From NCBI GenBank assembly GCA_002102555.1, contig MCFL01000010.1, positions 186,001-250,000 on the forward strand: a stretch of 64,000 bases of DNA, read 5' to 3'. Source of the stretch: Catenaria anguillulae PL171. Taxonomy: Eukaryota > Blastocladiomycota > Blastocladiomycetes > Blastocladiales > Catenariaceae. The position numbers were made by a program, and so were the translations under genes. Position 1 is the stretch's first letter; each line of letters begins with the position of its first letter. The notes below the pieces were generated by a model, which saw only the letters and a program-made list of their open reading frames with translations, had not been told where the DNA came from and did not search any database. Shown here in pieces: positions 44,589 to 56,499 of this stretch.

Positions 44589-45880
44589 ATGTTAGACGCG
44601 GACGCCATCCATGCTGCTTTGCTTGCCTCGGCGCCCCCAAGCCCTCCGCCGACCGTCGGCATGCCCCGACGGCTCAAGCTACTGTACATTCAATATTCAA
44701 GTCATTCCCTTTTGTCGGCGCGACCATGGTTCTTATCCTCGCTCTGTGTTCATGTGTTTAGGTGCCGCCGCCGACTGTCCCTGGCCCTCTTGCCCCCGCA
44801 GCCGACCAAATGGCAGTTGAGGTCGACCAGGCAGCTGCCATGGCCGCTTTCCAACAACTGATTATGAGCGTTGCCTTGCAAAACCCAGCTCGCTTTTGCC
44901 TGATCGACACTGCCACTGGCAACTCACATGTCATCCCGCATCATGTGGCTCATGTGGCCCTGGGAACAATCAATTTACCTCTCGGCGGCCTGCAACCCCT
45001 GACGATGACCGATGCTGCCCCGCTGTCGGCTGTTGCCATTGCCTCTGCTTCCAGCACGCATTTGCCTTCCACCGCCTTGGCCTGGCCCGAGCCCCATGCC
45101 CCCGCCACGCCATTGGGTGGCGCAACCACTATGGTATCGCCTGACCTGGCCGCGGGCACCTTCATCACTCCGGTCACGCTCAACGGGACCGACCTGCCTC
45201 TTCCAAGCCCGCCGGACTCCCCAGGTCGTTGGACTATTTCGTCGCCTGAGGAGCTGAAGTTGCTCAACCAGTGCAAGAGAGGATTGCTGCCGTACCCTCC
45301 CGAGTTTGGGAGCGCCTCCGAATGGAAGCTTTTTTACAAGTACGCCACGCACCGCGGGATTGAGGGCAAGTGGACGCAATTGCGATTGTCGGCTTGTCTC
45401 CTCTCCTCTCGCGTTTCCCAGCCGCCTGAAACGGTCGAGGTCCTTTTGGCCCTCGTTCCGAAGGACGACCCAATGTTTTCCTTCACGGTTCTTGATACGC
45501 AAAGGTGGGTGGATCATGTGCGCGGCAGACTTAAGGAAGATGAGAACACTTATGGCAAGTATGTGCACTTGGCGAGCGTGAAGGTCAATAAGCAGGTTGT
45601 TGGGGACAAGATCAAATCCACGGTCCAGACTCAGGTTGCTTGGCTTCCTGCTACACCTGAAGAGGAACATCGATTTGCCGTTGCAGTTGATGGTGTTGCT
45701 TTGCACGGCGGTATGTTCGCCTGTCCATTCGCGCTTACCCGTGGGCCAGCATGACTGATAGCTGCTCGGTTTGCAATAGTTCCCAAGTGGGTCACTGTTG
45801 CCTCCTACAAAACGCGCGAGCGTGCCATCAAGAAACTCGCCAACGATGTGTTGAATTCCCCCTCGCCGGCCCCGCATTGA
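44589..45880 (+). CDS. Lineage-specific protein sharing a C-terminal module with the 57.7 kb ankyrin gene
   Basis: Exons 44589-44654, 44762-45710 and 45780-45880 give 371 aa. The N-terminal half is Ala/Pro/Thr-rich (residues 15-160). A structured part starts near SPEELKLLNQCKRGLLPYPP and continues through WKLFYKYATHRGIEGKWTQL, VEVLLALVPKDDPMFSFTVL and the module HRFAVAVDGVALHGV-PKWVTVASYK, with the last intron inside the Val codon. The same intron position and similar module occur in the gene at 57728-60180. The first donor (GTCGGC) is weak; translation could instead begin at MAVEVDQ (44812). No known domain. Confidence 0.6.
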
Positions 45881-47332
45881 GCCGTCGTTGCAAGGTGCCT
45901 ACTGATCGCCACGAGGTGCCTTCTTGCTGCCTGTGGTTCAGCTTGTGCTCATGTGTCTCGCGTTTTCTGTCCACCCTTTTCCATCCACTTTCTCGTCCCA
46001 CCTCTCTCCTTTTTTCCTCTTGACTCTTCGCCCTTCTCTCGTTTGCCAGATATCACTTCACCTTCCCATTGAACTCCATGCTCGCATCCTCCCCACACTT
46101 CGGCTCTCGCCTAGCTATGCCCGTCCCGTATACCATTGCATCCTTCTAGTTGCCGCTCTTCAGCGCGCCAATGGTATCGTTTGCATTCTTGGATCGAGGA
46201 ACCGCCATTTGTAGCCCAGAGCCATGATGCTGGCGCAGTCCGACCATGGATTACTTGGGTGCTGGTTTTGATATCTTTGACCCTCTTTTCTTGTTCACTT
46301 TTTTTTCAGCCTGTGGCCCTGGCCCTGGTCATGCTCCTTCTTGTTCTTGTATCTTTTATTGGCACTTGCTTTTCTTGTCCCATTTCCTCACTTTCATCCG
46401 CTTCAACATGTGTTGCTTTGCCGCTTCCCCCGGGCATCATGGACCACCCAAGCACACCAAGCACAAGTTCCTTGCGTGCACTTTTGTTGTGAAACCCAGA
46501 GCCACGCCGTTCAGGAGTGCATGCGTGACCGGATGTGATTCCAGCTGCAGACGTGTATGATAGTTGGACTAAGGACCGAGTAGCGGGTAATTCAACATCC
46601 CATGCATCACTGAGGTACCACTAGAAGCGAGTACAGATGATGGCATGGCTAGAGTATAGCAGACAAGCCGTCATGCCGTTCCCATGGCATGAACGGCGAG
46701 ACTCAGTCTTCATGACATACCTAGATTCCCGCCCATCGTATACAACAGCACAGCTGGCCGCAGCGCTCATCGCTCAGGGTCTGAGAGCAACCCGCGGACG
46801 GCCCCGCCGTCCGAAACCAAAGGTAAGGGTACCGAGCTGTTCCCCTCCAATGAGTTGGAAGGAACAGCAACCGACTGCTGTCTTATTCGCATTCACATAC
46901 TTCACATTCATACACATATTTATTTCCGACTTCAAGATGTGAAATCACAACAACATTGCCCTTGAACGCGCAGTTTGCCCAACTTTGGGCAGCCCCAAGT
47001 TGCGTCAGGCGGCAATGTGTATGGCGTGGAACATGTGCATGGCGTTGGCGGGCAGTTTTATGGTTCATGGCGATACTTGGGCCGTTTTTTTGTTGTTGTT
47101 TATGTACTTCTGCCTTTTTCCTTTTCTTTGTGCTCGCTCGATCCATGTTCCTTTCGGAATCGTGCCGTCGGTGTTAGTTTCGCATCATTCAGTCGCATTT
47201 CAAGATAAATGAGCACCATGAAATCCATTGATCCTATATGTGAATGTAGTTAATTTGCGCATGGCCTGAGCGCGGGCTGCGATTGTCAACAGGCTACAAA
47301 TCGTTGCTCACAATCACAAGAACCCTCTTGCT
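45881..47332. other. Long intergenic region, no gene supported
   Basis: 1.45 kb. 45950-46480 is strongly pyrimidine-rich and reads as UTR-like sequence; a frame at 46637-46942 has no recognisable feature. Confidence 0.45.
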
Positions 47333-48505
47333 TCATCGGCACAAGTCAACTCGGCCGCCAAACACTCTCTCCACCTGCTCCTTCAACTCTTGCGAATGAT
47401 ACCCGATTTCAAGCACACGCCTAGCCTCCTTGCCCCCTGAGACTTGCGGCCACACTTGCAATGCTGCACGCACAATCTCGGATGACATGTTGTCGTTATC
47501 GCAATTGGTTGTATCCAGCACCGTCAACTTGACCAACCGCGTGTGCCGCGAGAGCAAGCCGGCAAATGCGGCCTGGTAGTCTGTTGTGCTGCGCATATAA
47601 TTGTTGCATAAGCTGAGCGACGTGAGCAAAGGACAGGCCAAGTGTTGGACTAGCAGGGCAGACATGGTGGGGGATTCCACGTCATCGAGCTTGAGTGTGT
47701 GGAGCAATGCGAATGTGGAGAGACGTTGCGTGATGCTCGTGGTGATTGGGAGATAGTCGTATCCCCACTGTTGAACACCGATTGGCCGGCAGGCATGGTC
47801 CAGCTCCGATATGATGAGCGTGTGAAGGCTAGAACAAGAGGAGGCGACAATGGTGAGGAGGTATGGGACGTCGATTGACTTGACTTGCTTGAGCGTGAGC
47901 GATTCGAGTTGGGTTGTGAGTTCAAGCAGTGAAGAGAGGTGTCGAGGGACTTTTGGGCCAGAAGTCTTGGTGTCCCACAGATTGATTTCGCCGTCGTTAA
48001 ACTCGTACTCGGGTACATCGTCGTCGGTTTCCGATGCCGAGTCATTGGCCCGAACCACGACTGCATCTTGAATCGTCAGATGCGTCAGGTTCGGGCATAG
48101 GGTGCCGAGTTGCGCGAATAGGTTGTCGGTAAGGTATTCAAGCACGAGGACAAGTTCCAAGCGGCGCACAAGTGATCCATTGCTGACCGAAGCGGCGAGT
48201 TGAGAGACAAATCGCTCAAGGCGAGGCACAGTGAGGATTCGGATCGGGCGTGAATAAAGCGAGAGAAGAGCTGGGATATGGAGGGATTTGCACGCGAGTA
48301 GACTCGGGACAAGGTCGGCTGGGTGCGGGAGCAGGTCAAAGATTGGAACGAGGAGTTCGTGAGAGAGGTTGGCAATGGAGGCAGCTGCTCGTGGAGGCAC
48401 AAAGCCGAGGTTGGCGTCGGCGGCCGCGTCGGATGGCGATGAGGAGATTTCATGCGAAACGGAGTCCATAGCTGGTTGCCATTGCGTCGAGTCGGTTACA
48501 TCCAT
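47333..48505 (-). CDS. F-box/leucine-rich-repeat protein (paralog)
   Basis: 390 aa, single exon. F-box-like SIANLSHELLVPIFDLLPHP followed by LLACKSLHIPALLSLYSRP near residues 42-85. LRR-type segments: LCPNLTHLTIQDAVV, LTTQLESLTLKQVKSIDVPY, SCSSLHTLIISELDH, LLHTLKLDDVESPTMSALLV, CPLLTSLSLCNNYM and HTRLVKLTVLDTTN. The phrase LTLKQVKSIDVPYLLTIVAS parallels LSLSQIDPLDTPHLITHVAT of the 42.8 kb gene, so the two are paralogs, diverged and on opposite strands. Expected role: substrate receptor of an SCF ubiquitin ligase. Confidence 0.7.
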   Translation of the reverse strand: MDVTDSTQWQPAMDSVSHEISSSPSDAAADANLGFVPPRAAASIANLSHELLVPIFDLLPHPADLVPSLLACKSLHIPALLSLYSRPIRILTVPRLERFVSQLAASVSNGSLVRRLELVLVLEYLTDNLFAQLGTLCPNLTHLTIQDAVVVRANDSASETDDDVPEYEFNDGEINLWDTKTSGPKVPRHLSSLLELTTQLESLTLKQVKSIDVPYLLTIVASSCSSLHTLIISELDHACRPIGVQQWGYDYLPITTSITQRLSTFALLHTLKLDDVESPTMSALLVQHLACPLLTSLSLCNNYMRSTTDYQAAFAGLLSRHTRLVKLTVLDTTNCDNDNMSSEIVRAALQVWPQVSGGKEARRVLEIGYHSQELKEQVERVFGGRVDLCR

Positions 48506-49055
48506 CTATCGGTAAATATACATATCTTCCGAATATTAGGATTTCGGCTGTGGTGATGGACACATTCGGATGGCTGAGCATTGCCGCGAGACTCGCGAGA
48601 CATGGGCATTGGACAACATCGCCAATCGGGTTGTTGAGAAGATCGAGCTGGATCGAGAAATATCAAGCTGGATATGCACATATAGAGCTGTATCGGCTGG
48701 AAGTCGTATCTAGCTGTATCTGTTCATGTATAGGACTTTTGGAGGGGCAGATACAGTTGTATACGTATGTATCACTCTGTAAACGGGTTGAGCTTTCTCT
48801 GCCCAATGTGTGGCGATCTGGCTAGATCCAGTTGTATTGTCAGAAGACCAACAGCTGTGATATCGGCCGATACAGAAAGATCTGGATAGATCAGGAGTGC
48901 CATATATTCGGAGACACAGATGTGTATTGCAAGATACAACGGAATAAACATGAAGTGAGGACAAACGGCCACGCAGGGAAACACAAGTGATACTACTCCA
49001 ATCGCGGCCGCAACGGGCCGCCCACAATCACTCACTAGCATGAAACAAAAGGGTA
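48506..49055. other. Intergenic, no gene seen
   Basis: AT-richer stretch with many dispersed words related to AGCTGTATC and GATCTGG between 48640 and 48900, without a clean repeat unit. It could contain the end of the adjacent mobile block; no terminal inverted repeat was identified. Confidence 0.35.
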
Positions 49056-51254
49056 TCAATCACGCAAACTAACAAAACCATGCAAGGCCGAGCCAAGAGC
49101 TTCCTTCAACAATTGAACTCGGCCTTGGTCAGATTCGATCGCTGCAATTGAGGTGTTGTACGCTGTAACATGATCGTGTCCGCGAAATTTCTGCTTCCAC
49201 TCGAGATGTCCAGCGGAATCCGCCAGGACGTTGGCGCTCTGAGAAAGGAAACAGAATCGTTAGGCAAAGTAGGAAGGTCGAAAATGGCAATGGATCTCCA
49301 ACATACCGCCAACCACACGCCGACACACACACGCACCGCATATTCTCGGATATCGGACGAGCGCGGGGGATCAACTCCATGCTCAACATCCCACTTTGCC
49401 CACCAACGGATAATGCCGTCCATTAATTGGCACATGGGCGGCTCTGCATGACGTGAAGATGAATGTCAGTCGGCCGCCAATGATGAGATAGGGGTCAGGA
49501 AGCGTACTTGTATGCACCGCCAAAAACATGCGCAGCCAACGTCGAAAAATTGGGCGAACAGTCGACCCGGAGAACATGACCGTCTCGCACCATGTTACTG
49601 AAAAGACGGAAGTGACGCCGGCCGCCTCGCCGTCCTGGCCCATGGCAACGATATCGGCGCGCGCTTGAACGTCCAACCCACCATGGGTGTTTTGGGCGAC
49701 CGTTCGTAGCATGTTGCTTCTTGTACTGGTGATTTTGTCCGAAAGCTGAATATGGGAAGCGAGGTTTGAGTCAGCGACAATGTGATGTCAACGCGACAAG
49801 GCAACATGGATGAACACAACATACATCTGGTCCCGTCAATGTCTGTAAACCAGTCATAGCCCTCAACTCGGGGAGCCAGCGGGACTTTCCCGAGGTTGGA
49901 CCCACAGGGAACAGGTTGTCCAGGAAAAGAAATGCCCGGATGTACAGCAGAATCGACTCGCCAGTCTCGGTTTCATCCAGCGAGGCAGACTCAGGCACGG
50001 CGGTCACAGTACCAGAAGCAGGATCACGAGAGGATGGAAGCGCCGCCGGAACTTGCGCAGTCCTTGACGTGGCGGGTGGCGAGGCCATGTCGGCAGGGTG
50101 AATCGTGTGATGGCCGTTGGAACTGGGTGAAGCGCCGACGGCAGAAAGTGTTGATCCCACGGAACCCAGTTGCTGAGCCGACGGCATGCCACTCGCCCAA
50201 GTGGTGACGTTGGCAAGTGCTTGTTGGCTCGTTGTGTTGCCGTGTCCCTGTTTGTTACGGGAGAGAAGAGTTGTCAGTACTCAAGAGCCAACTGCGAAAT
50301 TCATGAAGATGTCGCACCAATTGGGTTGTCATGGCGAGAAAATCTTCTGACGACGAGATCTTCTCATGACGTGGGGCATTTTGCGCAAGCATCTGGCTCA
50401 GAAAGGCAAGAGCGGATGCCAAATCCGAAGGAGGGGCAGGCTGGGCAGCGTTCGGATGGTAGTGGTCGCGCACGTGTGGCTCATAGTCCTGTTGAAAATA
50501 GTCACGGTTCCGACTGGGGTCTGTTGCTTGTTTGCTGGATTGGGCGGCGCTTGGTGCTTGCCGGTTGTGTTCCTTGTTGACGCTGCTGCGAGGCGCGGGT
50601 GTCTGTGACGCGACATTGTGCGCGGACGTGAACGAGACATACTTGGACAGAACTGCGACAGTATCAAGAAAGTGGACGACATACCACATCAGCATCAGTG
50701 AATTGGTCTAAATCAGACAAAGCGTCGTCATCGTCATTGATCTCGCCCATAATCACATCTTCTCGCCGGTCGCTGCTTGTTTCTGCTGGCCGGTGCGGCG
50801 GCGGCACATGTGGCGGCGGCAGAGGCGGAGAGACCATTGCCCCAGAAAAGGGGGCACGAGGGGGAATCGATTGCTTGGACCCATTAGATGCAATGGATTT
50901 GGCCGCTGTTCCGACGTTGCCAACATTGGCAGGCGTTTCGGTCAAAGATGTACGAGAGGAAGTGGTGGGAGAGTCGGCGATGGCCAGAGAAGCCGACGCT
51001 AAACCAGCGGCGGCGAGTGCAGCTTGGGCTGCGGCGGCATGTGCCGTGGCTGCAGCATCCAAAGCGAGTCGAGCCTTGTTCGCAGCAGTGGTCGCCTTCT
51101 TCTTGTTGGCGGTCGTGGGCTTGTCCTTGGCGATAGCGGCAGCCTTTTCTGATGCGGTGTTGGCCTTGGCAGCGAGTGCGTCAGCGGCCACGGCAGCCGC
51201 AGCCGCGGCAGCGGCAGGAGTGGATGCAGAAGATGCCGACTTGGGACGGGCCAT
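49056..51254 (-). CDS. Six-exon protein of unknown function, divergent partner of the Plavaka transposase
   Basis: Exons 51254-50685, 50641-50318, 50247-49825, 49745-49508, 49443-49307 and 49238-49056 join without any phase error to 624 aa. The N-terminal 100 residues are an Ala/Lys-rich helix (ASEKAAAIAKDKPTTANKKK). A Pro-rich and acidic linker follows. The third exon carries LLYIRAFLFLDNLFPVGP, and exons 4-6 a compact region with SDKITSTRSNMLRTVAQNTH, TVRPIFRRWLRMFLAVHT, DGIIRWWAKWDVEHGVDP and a final helical tail (RVQLLKEALGSALHGFVS). Intron 1 is only 43 nt. The gene starts 800 bp from the transposase, head to head. No family is recognised; a transposon accessory protein or a domesticated factor is conceivable. 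Confidence 0.72.
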
Positions 51255-52053
51255 ACTAATTGAGTGTTGTTACGAATCGATCCAGCGCGGCTGGTGGAAT
51301 GAAACAGGGTCGGGCAAGAACGAGCGATAGTGTGCGGGCGTAGATTCGGGTGGGGTCAAGGAGAATGAGAGATCAATGAGAGGGGTTGATGAGAGAGCGT
51401 ATGTAAGACTGGAGTCACATGGACTTGACGAACCAGAATCAATTGCAAGGTCAGAGGCGAGGCGGGATTGCTCCAGGTATATATAGCTTTCGGCGGATCC
51501 CGATGGCGGCCGCTGAGCGCAGAAAGTTAAGCACATTGTCCTTACTTTGAGTTGCCACTCAATGGTGGCCGAAGCGTGGAATCGGCATTAGCCCTGCCTT
51601 TCTCTTCCAACTGCGCAATGCGGCCGTCCAGACATGCGCGCCGTGTTCAACGCCACTGACCGTTTGCAGCAACTGAAGCGACGATCGTGTCCGAAGCGAA
51701 CATAGTTAGCTCCGGACATGGGGCGGACATCAGTTCGTCATCACGGTTGGCGTCGGTGGGGATACATGTGTAGACGAATGTGCATGCTCTTCAACATTGG
51801 CTCTCACGGTGCCATGAATCCTCGAGCAATCTCCTCCGAGTTACTTGTGTGGCTGACTCGGGCAATTCCCCTGCCATGCACATTGACGTGAGGGAAGTGA
51901 TATAGTAGAAACTTTGTTTCGAGCCACGTACACGTCGACGTTGCTGACGCGCGTTCATTCTCAGCTGCCGGCATAGCGCCACAACAACTCTTGAGCGAAA
52001 TAACTCAATCAAGGGTCGCCGCTGGAAAGTGCTCCCTCTTCCACTACCAATAC
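51255..52053. promoter_or_regulatory. Divergent upstream region of the 624-aa gene and the Plavaka transposase
   Basis: About 800 bp between opposite starts. No gene or obvious repeat seen; the transposase frame is open from about 51991 but its first Met is 52054. Confidence 0.4.
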
Positions 52054-54926
52054 ATGACAAATATTACCTGCCCTATATGTAATTCGTTTAGCAGCCAGAC
52101 CGTGCGCGGTATCGGCGTGCACTTATCAAGAGCCCACCCCGCCTGTGACCATGACCACGGCCCCCACGACCCGTGCCCCCCACAGCAGCAAGGTCCAGTA
52201 GCAGCGACAAGCAGCGCGCCAACCGTCTTGAATATTGCCGAAGAGTGGATCTCTTCGATTGAACCACAGCCTGGCCGCAACGACCCCGACGACGAAATCA
52301 GCAACTCTGGCCATGGCAACAACGACTCGGAGTCAGCTCTCGACGATTCAGGAGGCTCCATCTTCAGCTCAAAGACCAACGATACCCAGGAATCCGACTC
52401 TGAGGACGAGCCTATTCTCGCGCGCATTGACACTGCCCACCAATCGCTGCCTCTGCAACAGCATAGTGTCGACAATCAGTCTCCTTCTTTGTTCCCACAT
52501 GGTCCTCCCAGACCACCGCCTCCGGCCATGAAACTGGGCCACGCTCTGTCCACCCATGCTCAACAACCTGTTCATCCCGCCACAAAGCTCCCAGTCGGGA
52601 AGCATATATCTCCCTTTATCGTCCCGCCAACACCACTCCCTTTTGGTTCGTCGGCCGATCCAGCTCTCACCAACCCAAAACTGCTGGACAATCCATTCGA
52701 CCCGCTCAAGGATGCAAACTCTTTTCTTTTCGCCGCGCTGTGCCTTCTCAAAGGTGATTTATCGGATTTGCAGTCCGTGGAAGTTGAGAACTACGTTGAA
52801 GCACTCTTGGACGAGGTGCGTAAATGGACTGGCTTTCTTTGAATCATTTGCGCTTCAAGCCTTATTCTTTTATCATACCCACAGATTTTCGACTCAAACC
52901 CTTCGTTGGATCCGTCTGCTCGTCGCCCGCCGCCTTTGACTCTGCCGACAATCCGACAGCGGCTTTTGAAAAGCCCTTTCTTGCTCCCGGTCGAATCAAG
53001 TCACTTTATCGACAACTACGGCCACCGATATGCATTTGTGCATGCCGACTTGCTCGACTCGCTGCTACATCTTGTTGGCCGTCCTCATCTCGCAGCATAT
53101 CTTCAACTTGTACCCGAAATTCACATTCAACTTGGTCCAAACGGCCCCGAGCGGGTGTTTGGCGACGTGCACACGGGCGACGCTTGGGCAAAAGTGTACT
53201 TGGACTCAATTCCCCCAGGTGGGTTGGCGCTGGTCTATGGTTTGTCTTCAGACAAAGCACAGGTACGCATCTTTCGCAGTGGCCATACATGCAATTCGTT
53301 GAATGGTCCCATCACTCTTGTTCTCTAGATCTTTGCAAAGCGGGCCATTTGGACATTATTGCTTTCGACGCCAATGCACCTGTTCGACGCTCGCGCAAAG
53401 CCAGACCTCTACGCCGTCATCCCACTTGGCTTCTTCATTCAAGCTGAAAAAGTGCACGCCGACGTTGCTCAGGATTCAAGATCAAGCTCGATCAACAAGC
53501 TCGTCTTCCACAAGTGCCTCGCCTTGCTATTCAATCAACGGTATCAAGACGCTGCAATCAGGTACGCACACTCCAACCGACCTGAGTGTGGTGATCTTGA
53601 CTCTGGTCTGTGTCTGACTTCGTATTGGACTATGCAGAGGTATTCGAGTCCGCATGCCCACCGGAACATGGTACCAAGGATTCCCACGATTGCTCTACTA
53701 TGTCGGTGACTTGCCCGAGCTTGCCCTGTTCACGCTCACCCGTCAAGGCCAAGCATGCCCAGCTTGCTTTACCATGGCGCCCAACTTCATGCAGCGTGTA
53801 CCGAATTTGACTTGTCGGGATCAGAAGGAGATGGAGATTTTGGTCGAAAACATGAGTGCATGTACAGCTGCAGTGCAGACTGAAGTCGGTCAGATCATGG
53901 GTATTCATCTACTCTACGTACGTACACAACTCAGAGTTCTGCCATGCGCGCGAGTCGCCCACTGAATCGCCCATTCTTGCTCTTTCAGAACGGGTTATGG
54001 GCGTGTCCATATTCTAACGTCTACCAATCCGTCGTGGTTGACGAGTTGCACCAACTGTTCATCGGCGTTTTCGGGCGTCATTTGTGCGGGGCCATCATGA
54101 AGGAAATCGACTCTCTGGCCGACCTCCGAACACGATTCTACAACCGACTTCGAGCAGTTCCAGACTTCTCGTCGTCACCATTCCGAGGCCTCACAGCGTC
54201 ATCATTTGCATTGCTCACTGGAGCGGAATGGCGGGCATTGTGCAATGTACGTTCGCACCACATGGCCCTGGCTCGTTCTGCATGCTCGACTCAATCTTTC
54301 TCTTCATTCAGGTTTTCCCGTCCCTCTTGATTGGCCTGTTTGTTGACGAGCTCAAGAACGACATCTGCGTGGCAATATTTGCTCTGTTTGCCGAGTTCGT
54401 CCACCTCGTTTGTGTTCCCAATGTGTCGGAAACCGCGATTGCGCAGGCGACACAGACCCTGGATCTGTTTTTCCGCCACTTGCCTCGCTTCCTTACGGCC
54501 TTTTCTCACACTCCCGATGCACTTACATTCCACACGCTCAACCATTTCCTTCCATGCATCCCTCGAATTGGCTCGTCCCGGCACACTTCAACTGCAACAC
54601 AAATGGAAATCCACCACAAGAATAATGCCAAAGGCCCCGCCAAGCACACCAACAAGCATGGTGCCATCGAGACCGACACGCTTCGACGGCTTTTGATTCA
54701 AAATGCCTTGGTGGACCACTTTGTCTTTCTCGTTTTGTTCCATCCCATTCAGCGTCGGCTTTATGCCCTCAAGTCGATGGCACAGTTGGTGCAAGCAATC
54801 GAAGCATCTCGGCCACTCATTCCCAACGCTCTGCCACGGCCGCATTTCGCCCAGCCCGCCTCGCCATCCGTCAGCTACCCAACCAACGTGCCGGTGCAAC
54901 TCCCCATGCGTAAGCCAAATCAATGA
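52054..54926 (+). CDS. Plavaka-type (KDZ-related) DNA transposase, complete reading frame
   Basis: Six exons (52054-52815, 52885-53262, 53329-53561, 53638-53917, 53989-54246, 54312-54926) give 841 aa with all phases consistent. N-terminal C2H2-like finger CPICNSFSSQTVRGIGVHLS with His in SRAHPACDHDH. Core: FGDVHTGDAWAKVYLDSI, the first acidic site in LSSDKAQIFAKRA (cf. SDKTQ of Plavaka), RMPTGTWYQGFPRLLYYVGD then LPELALFTLTRQGQACPAC with the second Asp, VVDELHQLFIGVFGRHLCG, and HTLNHFLPCIPRIGSS followed by the Glu-containing TQMEIHHKNNAKGPAKHTNK. These parallel the DDE triad layout of Plavaka elements. Catalytic residues appear present. Element termini were not found. Confidence 0.8.
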
Positions 54927-55003
54927 ATGTAATTCTTTAACTCCAAGCAATACATCGAGCTACTCGCCTTGACCCCAATACAAGTGTCATCGGCCCGCCT
55001 ACC

Positions 55004-56198
55004 ATGACCGACCCCATGATTGTTGATGCCCAAGCATCGGCGATCACAGGTTGGGTTGGGCCCGTCCCATTTTCCGTCGATCCACAGGCAGTAATCGCCC
55101 GCCTCAAGCCGCACTACAATGTCGTCACGCTGCTCAACCAGCGTACTGTCGCTGGAATCAAGTTCCTGGAAGTCACCTACAACAGCCATGACGATTTGGC
55201 CTCGGCCATAAGCAAGCCCTCAACTTTTTTCCGCGGCCAGTACGTCCATGCCATGACTAGCATCAAGGAGTGGCTTGACCGCCGTGCCGACCACGCCAAG
55301 AATGTGCAGATTCTTTGCACATATGACACTGTCCGTCAGCTTCCCGGTTTGCTGGCCAAGGGCCATGCCCTGCTGGTCGACAACTGCCGCGCTCGCTCGT
55401 TCTCCCGCGTCCTGTGGCAGTACGAGTCCAAAGTGGATGCCGATGCCGCAGTTGGCCTTGGCGAGTATGCTCTTAATGGCCATGATTTGCGCTTCTTTGC
55501 CGGTTCAGCCAGGTTGTGTTTCTCTTGTGGTTCTTTGGATCACTTGAGAACCACTTGCCCCACACGCCCTTGTGCCAAGACCTCCCTCCCCTCGTTCTCG
55601 CTCCCTGCGCCCGCGCCAACGAGTGCTGGTGGTGTTAGCTATGCTGATGCCGCCAAGCAAGCAGTCAACAAGGTCAATGACCTCGAAAAGGATTTGCGCG
55701 GCAAGGTTGACGACTTGACTGACAAGGTGTCAGTGATGCAAGCACAATTGGCCACGTTTGTGGCCAACCAAGAAGCCCTGCTGGTGGCGTTCAAGTCGGA
55801 CATGACCAAGCAGGTGGTTGCCAAGGTCGACAGCTTCGAGGAAAAGTTGATGGCAACCAACAAGAAGATCGAGGTGTTTGAGGAACGTTTGGAGTCTCTT
55901 GTTGGCTCAGTGAAGGGGTTCTTGGCAGACTTTGAGGCCCTCAAAGCCTGAGTTGGAGATGACAATGGAGGACGTGGCCGAGCTCAGGTCCCACCGGGCC
56001 AAGACCTCGGAACGTTACATGCGGGTCAACCGTGATCTTGCCATTGTCGAGGTGGATCTCAAGGTTGCTTTGGACGAGCTTCGCTTGTACGACAACTTTG
56101 AGGAACGCTTGGCGGCTGCGCGGGAGAAGAGTTGGGCCCATTACGCAAAGGAGCAGGGTTCCATCGCGTACCCCGACTCCTTCCTCAGCAAGTCGTAG
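55004..56198 (+). CDS. CCHC zinc-knuckle, coiled-coil protein (LINE ORF1-like)
   Basis: The main frame encodes 315 aa to a stop at 55951; removing one A of the AAA at 55939 would extend it to 397 aa ending PDSFLSKS at 56198, where coiled-coil character continues (MTMEDVAELRSHRAKTSERY). Order: an RRM-like alpha/beta region (residues 10-170), the zinc knuckle CFSCGSLDHLRTTC (C-x2-C-x4-H-x4-C) near residue 180, a Pro-rich linker and a long coiled coil (VNDLEKDLRGKVDDLTDKVS). This matches the ORF1 nucleic-acid chaperones of non-LTR retrotransposons, but no reverse transcriptase or endonuclease follows. A poly(A) run lies 230 bp downstream. A domesticated or half-LINE copy is likely. Confidence 0.6.
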
Positions 56199-56446
56199 TT
56201 GTTGTGTTTGTTGCGCCCCCCCCCCCCTCCCTCACTTTCCTTCCCCCCCTCCCTCACTTTCCTTCCCCCCTCCCCCAGGTCTTAAATGACCCCTACTGCC
56301 ACTCGCCTGCCTTCTCTTGCTTGCCTGTGCCTCCTTTTTGGGTGCTTAAGACCCCATCCCAGTTGCTCTTGTTTCTTGACCTTGAGCTTTCCGTGTTGGA
56401 TTCACGTCTTAATGCATGCAGTAGCGATTGGAAAAAAAAAAAAAAA
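56199..56446 (+). other. Pyrimidine-rich 3' region ending in poly(A)
   Basis: Imperfect repeats of CCCTCCCTCACTTTCCTTCC at about 56216-56278, then ordinary sequence and a run of about 15 A at 56431-56446. It resembles the 3' UTR and tail of a retrotransposed unit that includes the CCHC gene. No target duplication was recognised by eye. Confidence 0.5.
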
Positions 56447-56499
56447 CCAATGTGCCGTTGCATTGCTTCGCTCATTCGTGGTCACTTTCAACCCCTATT

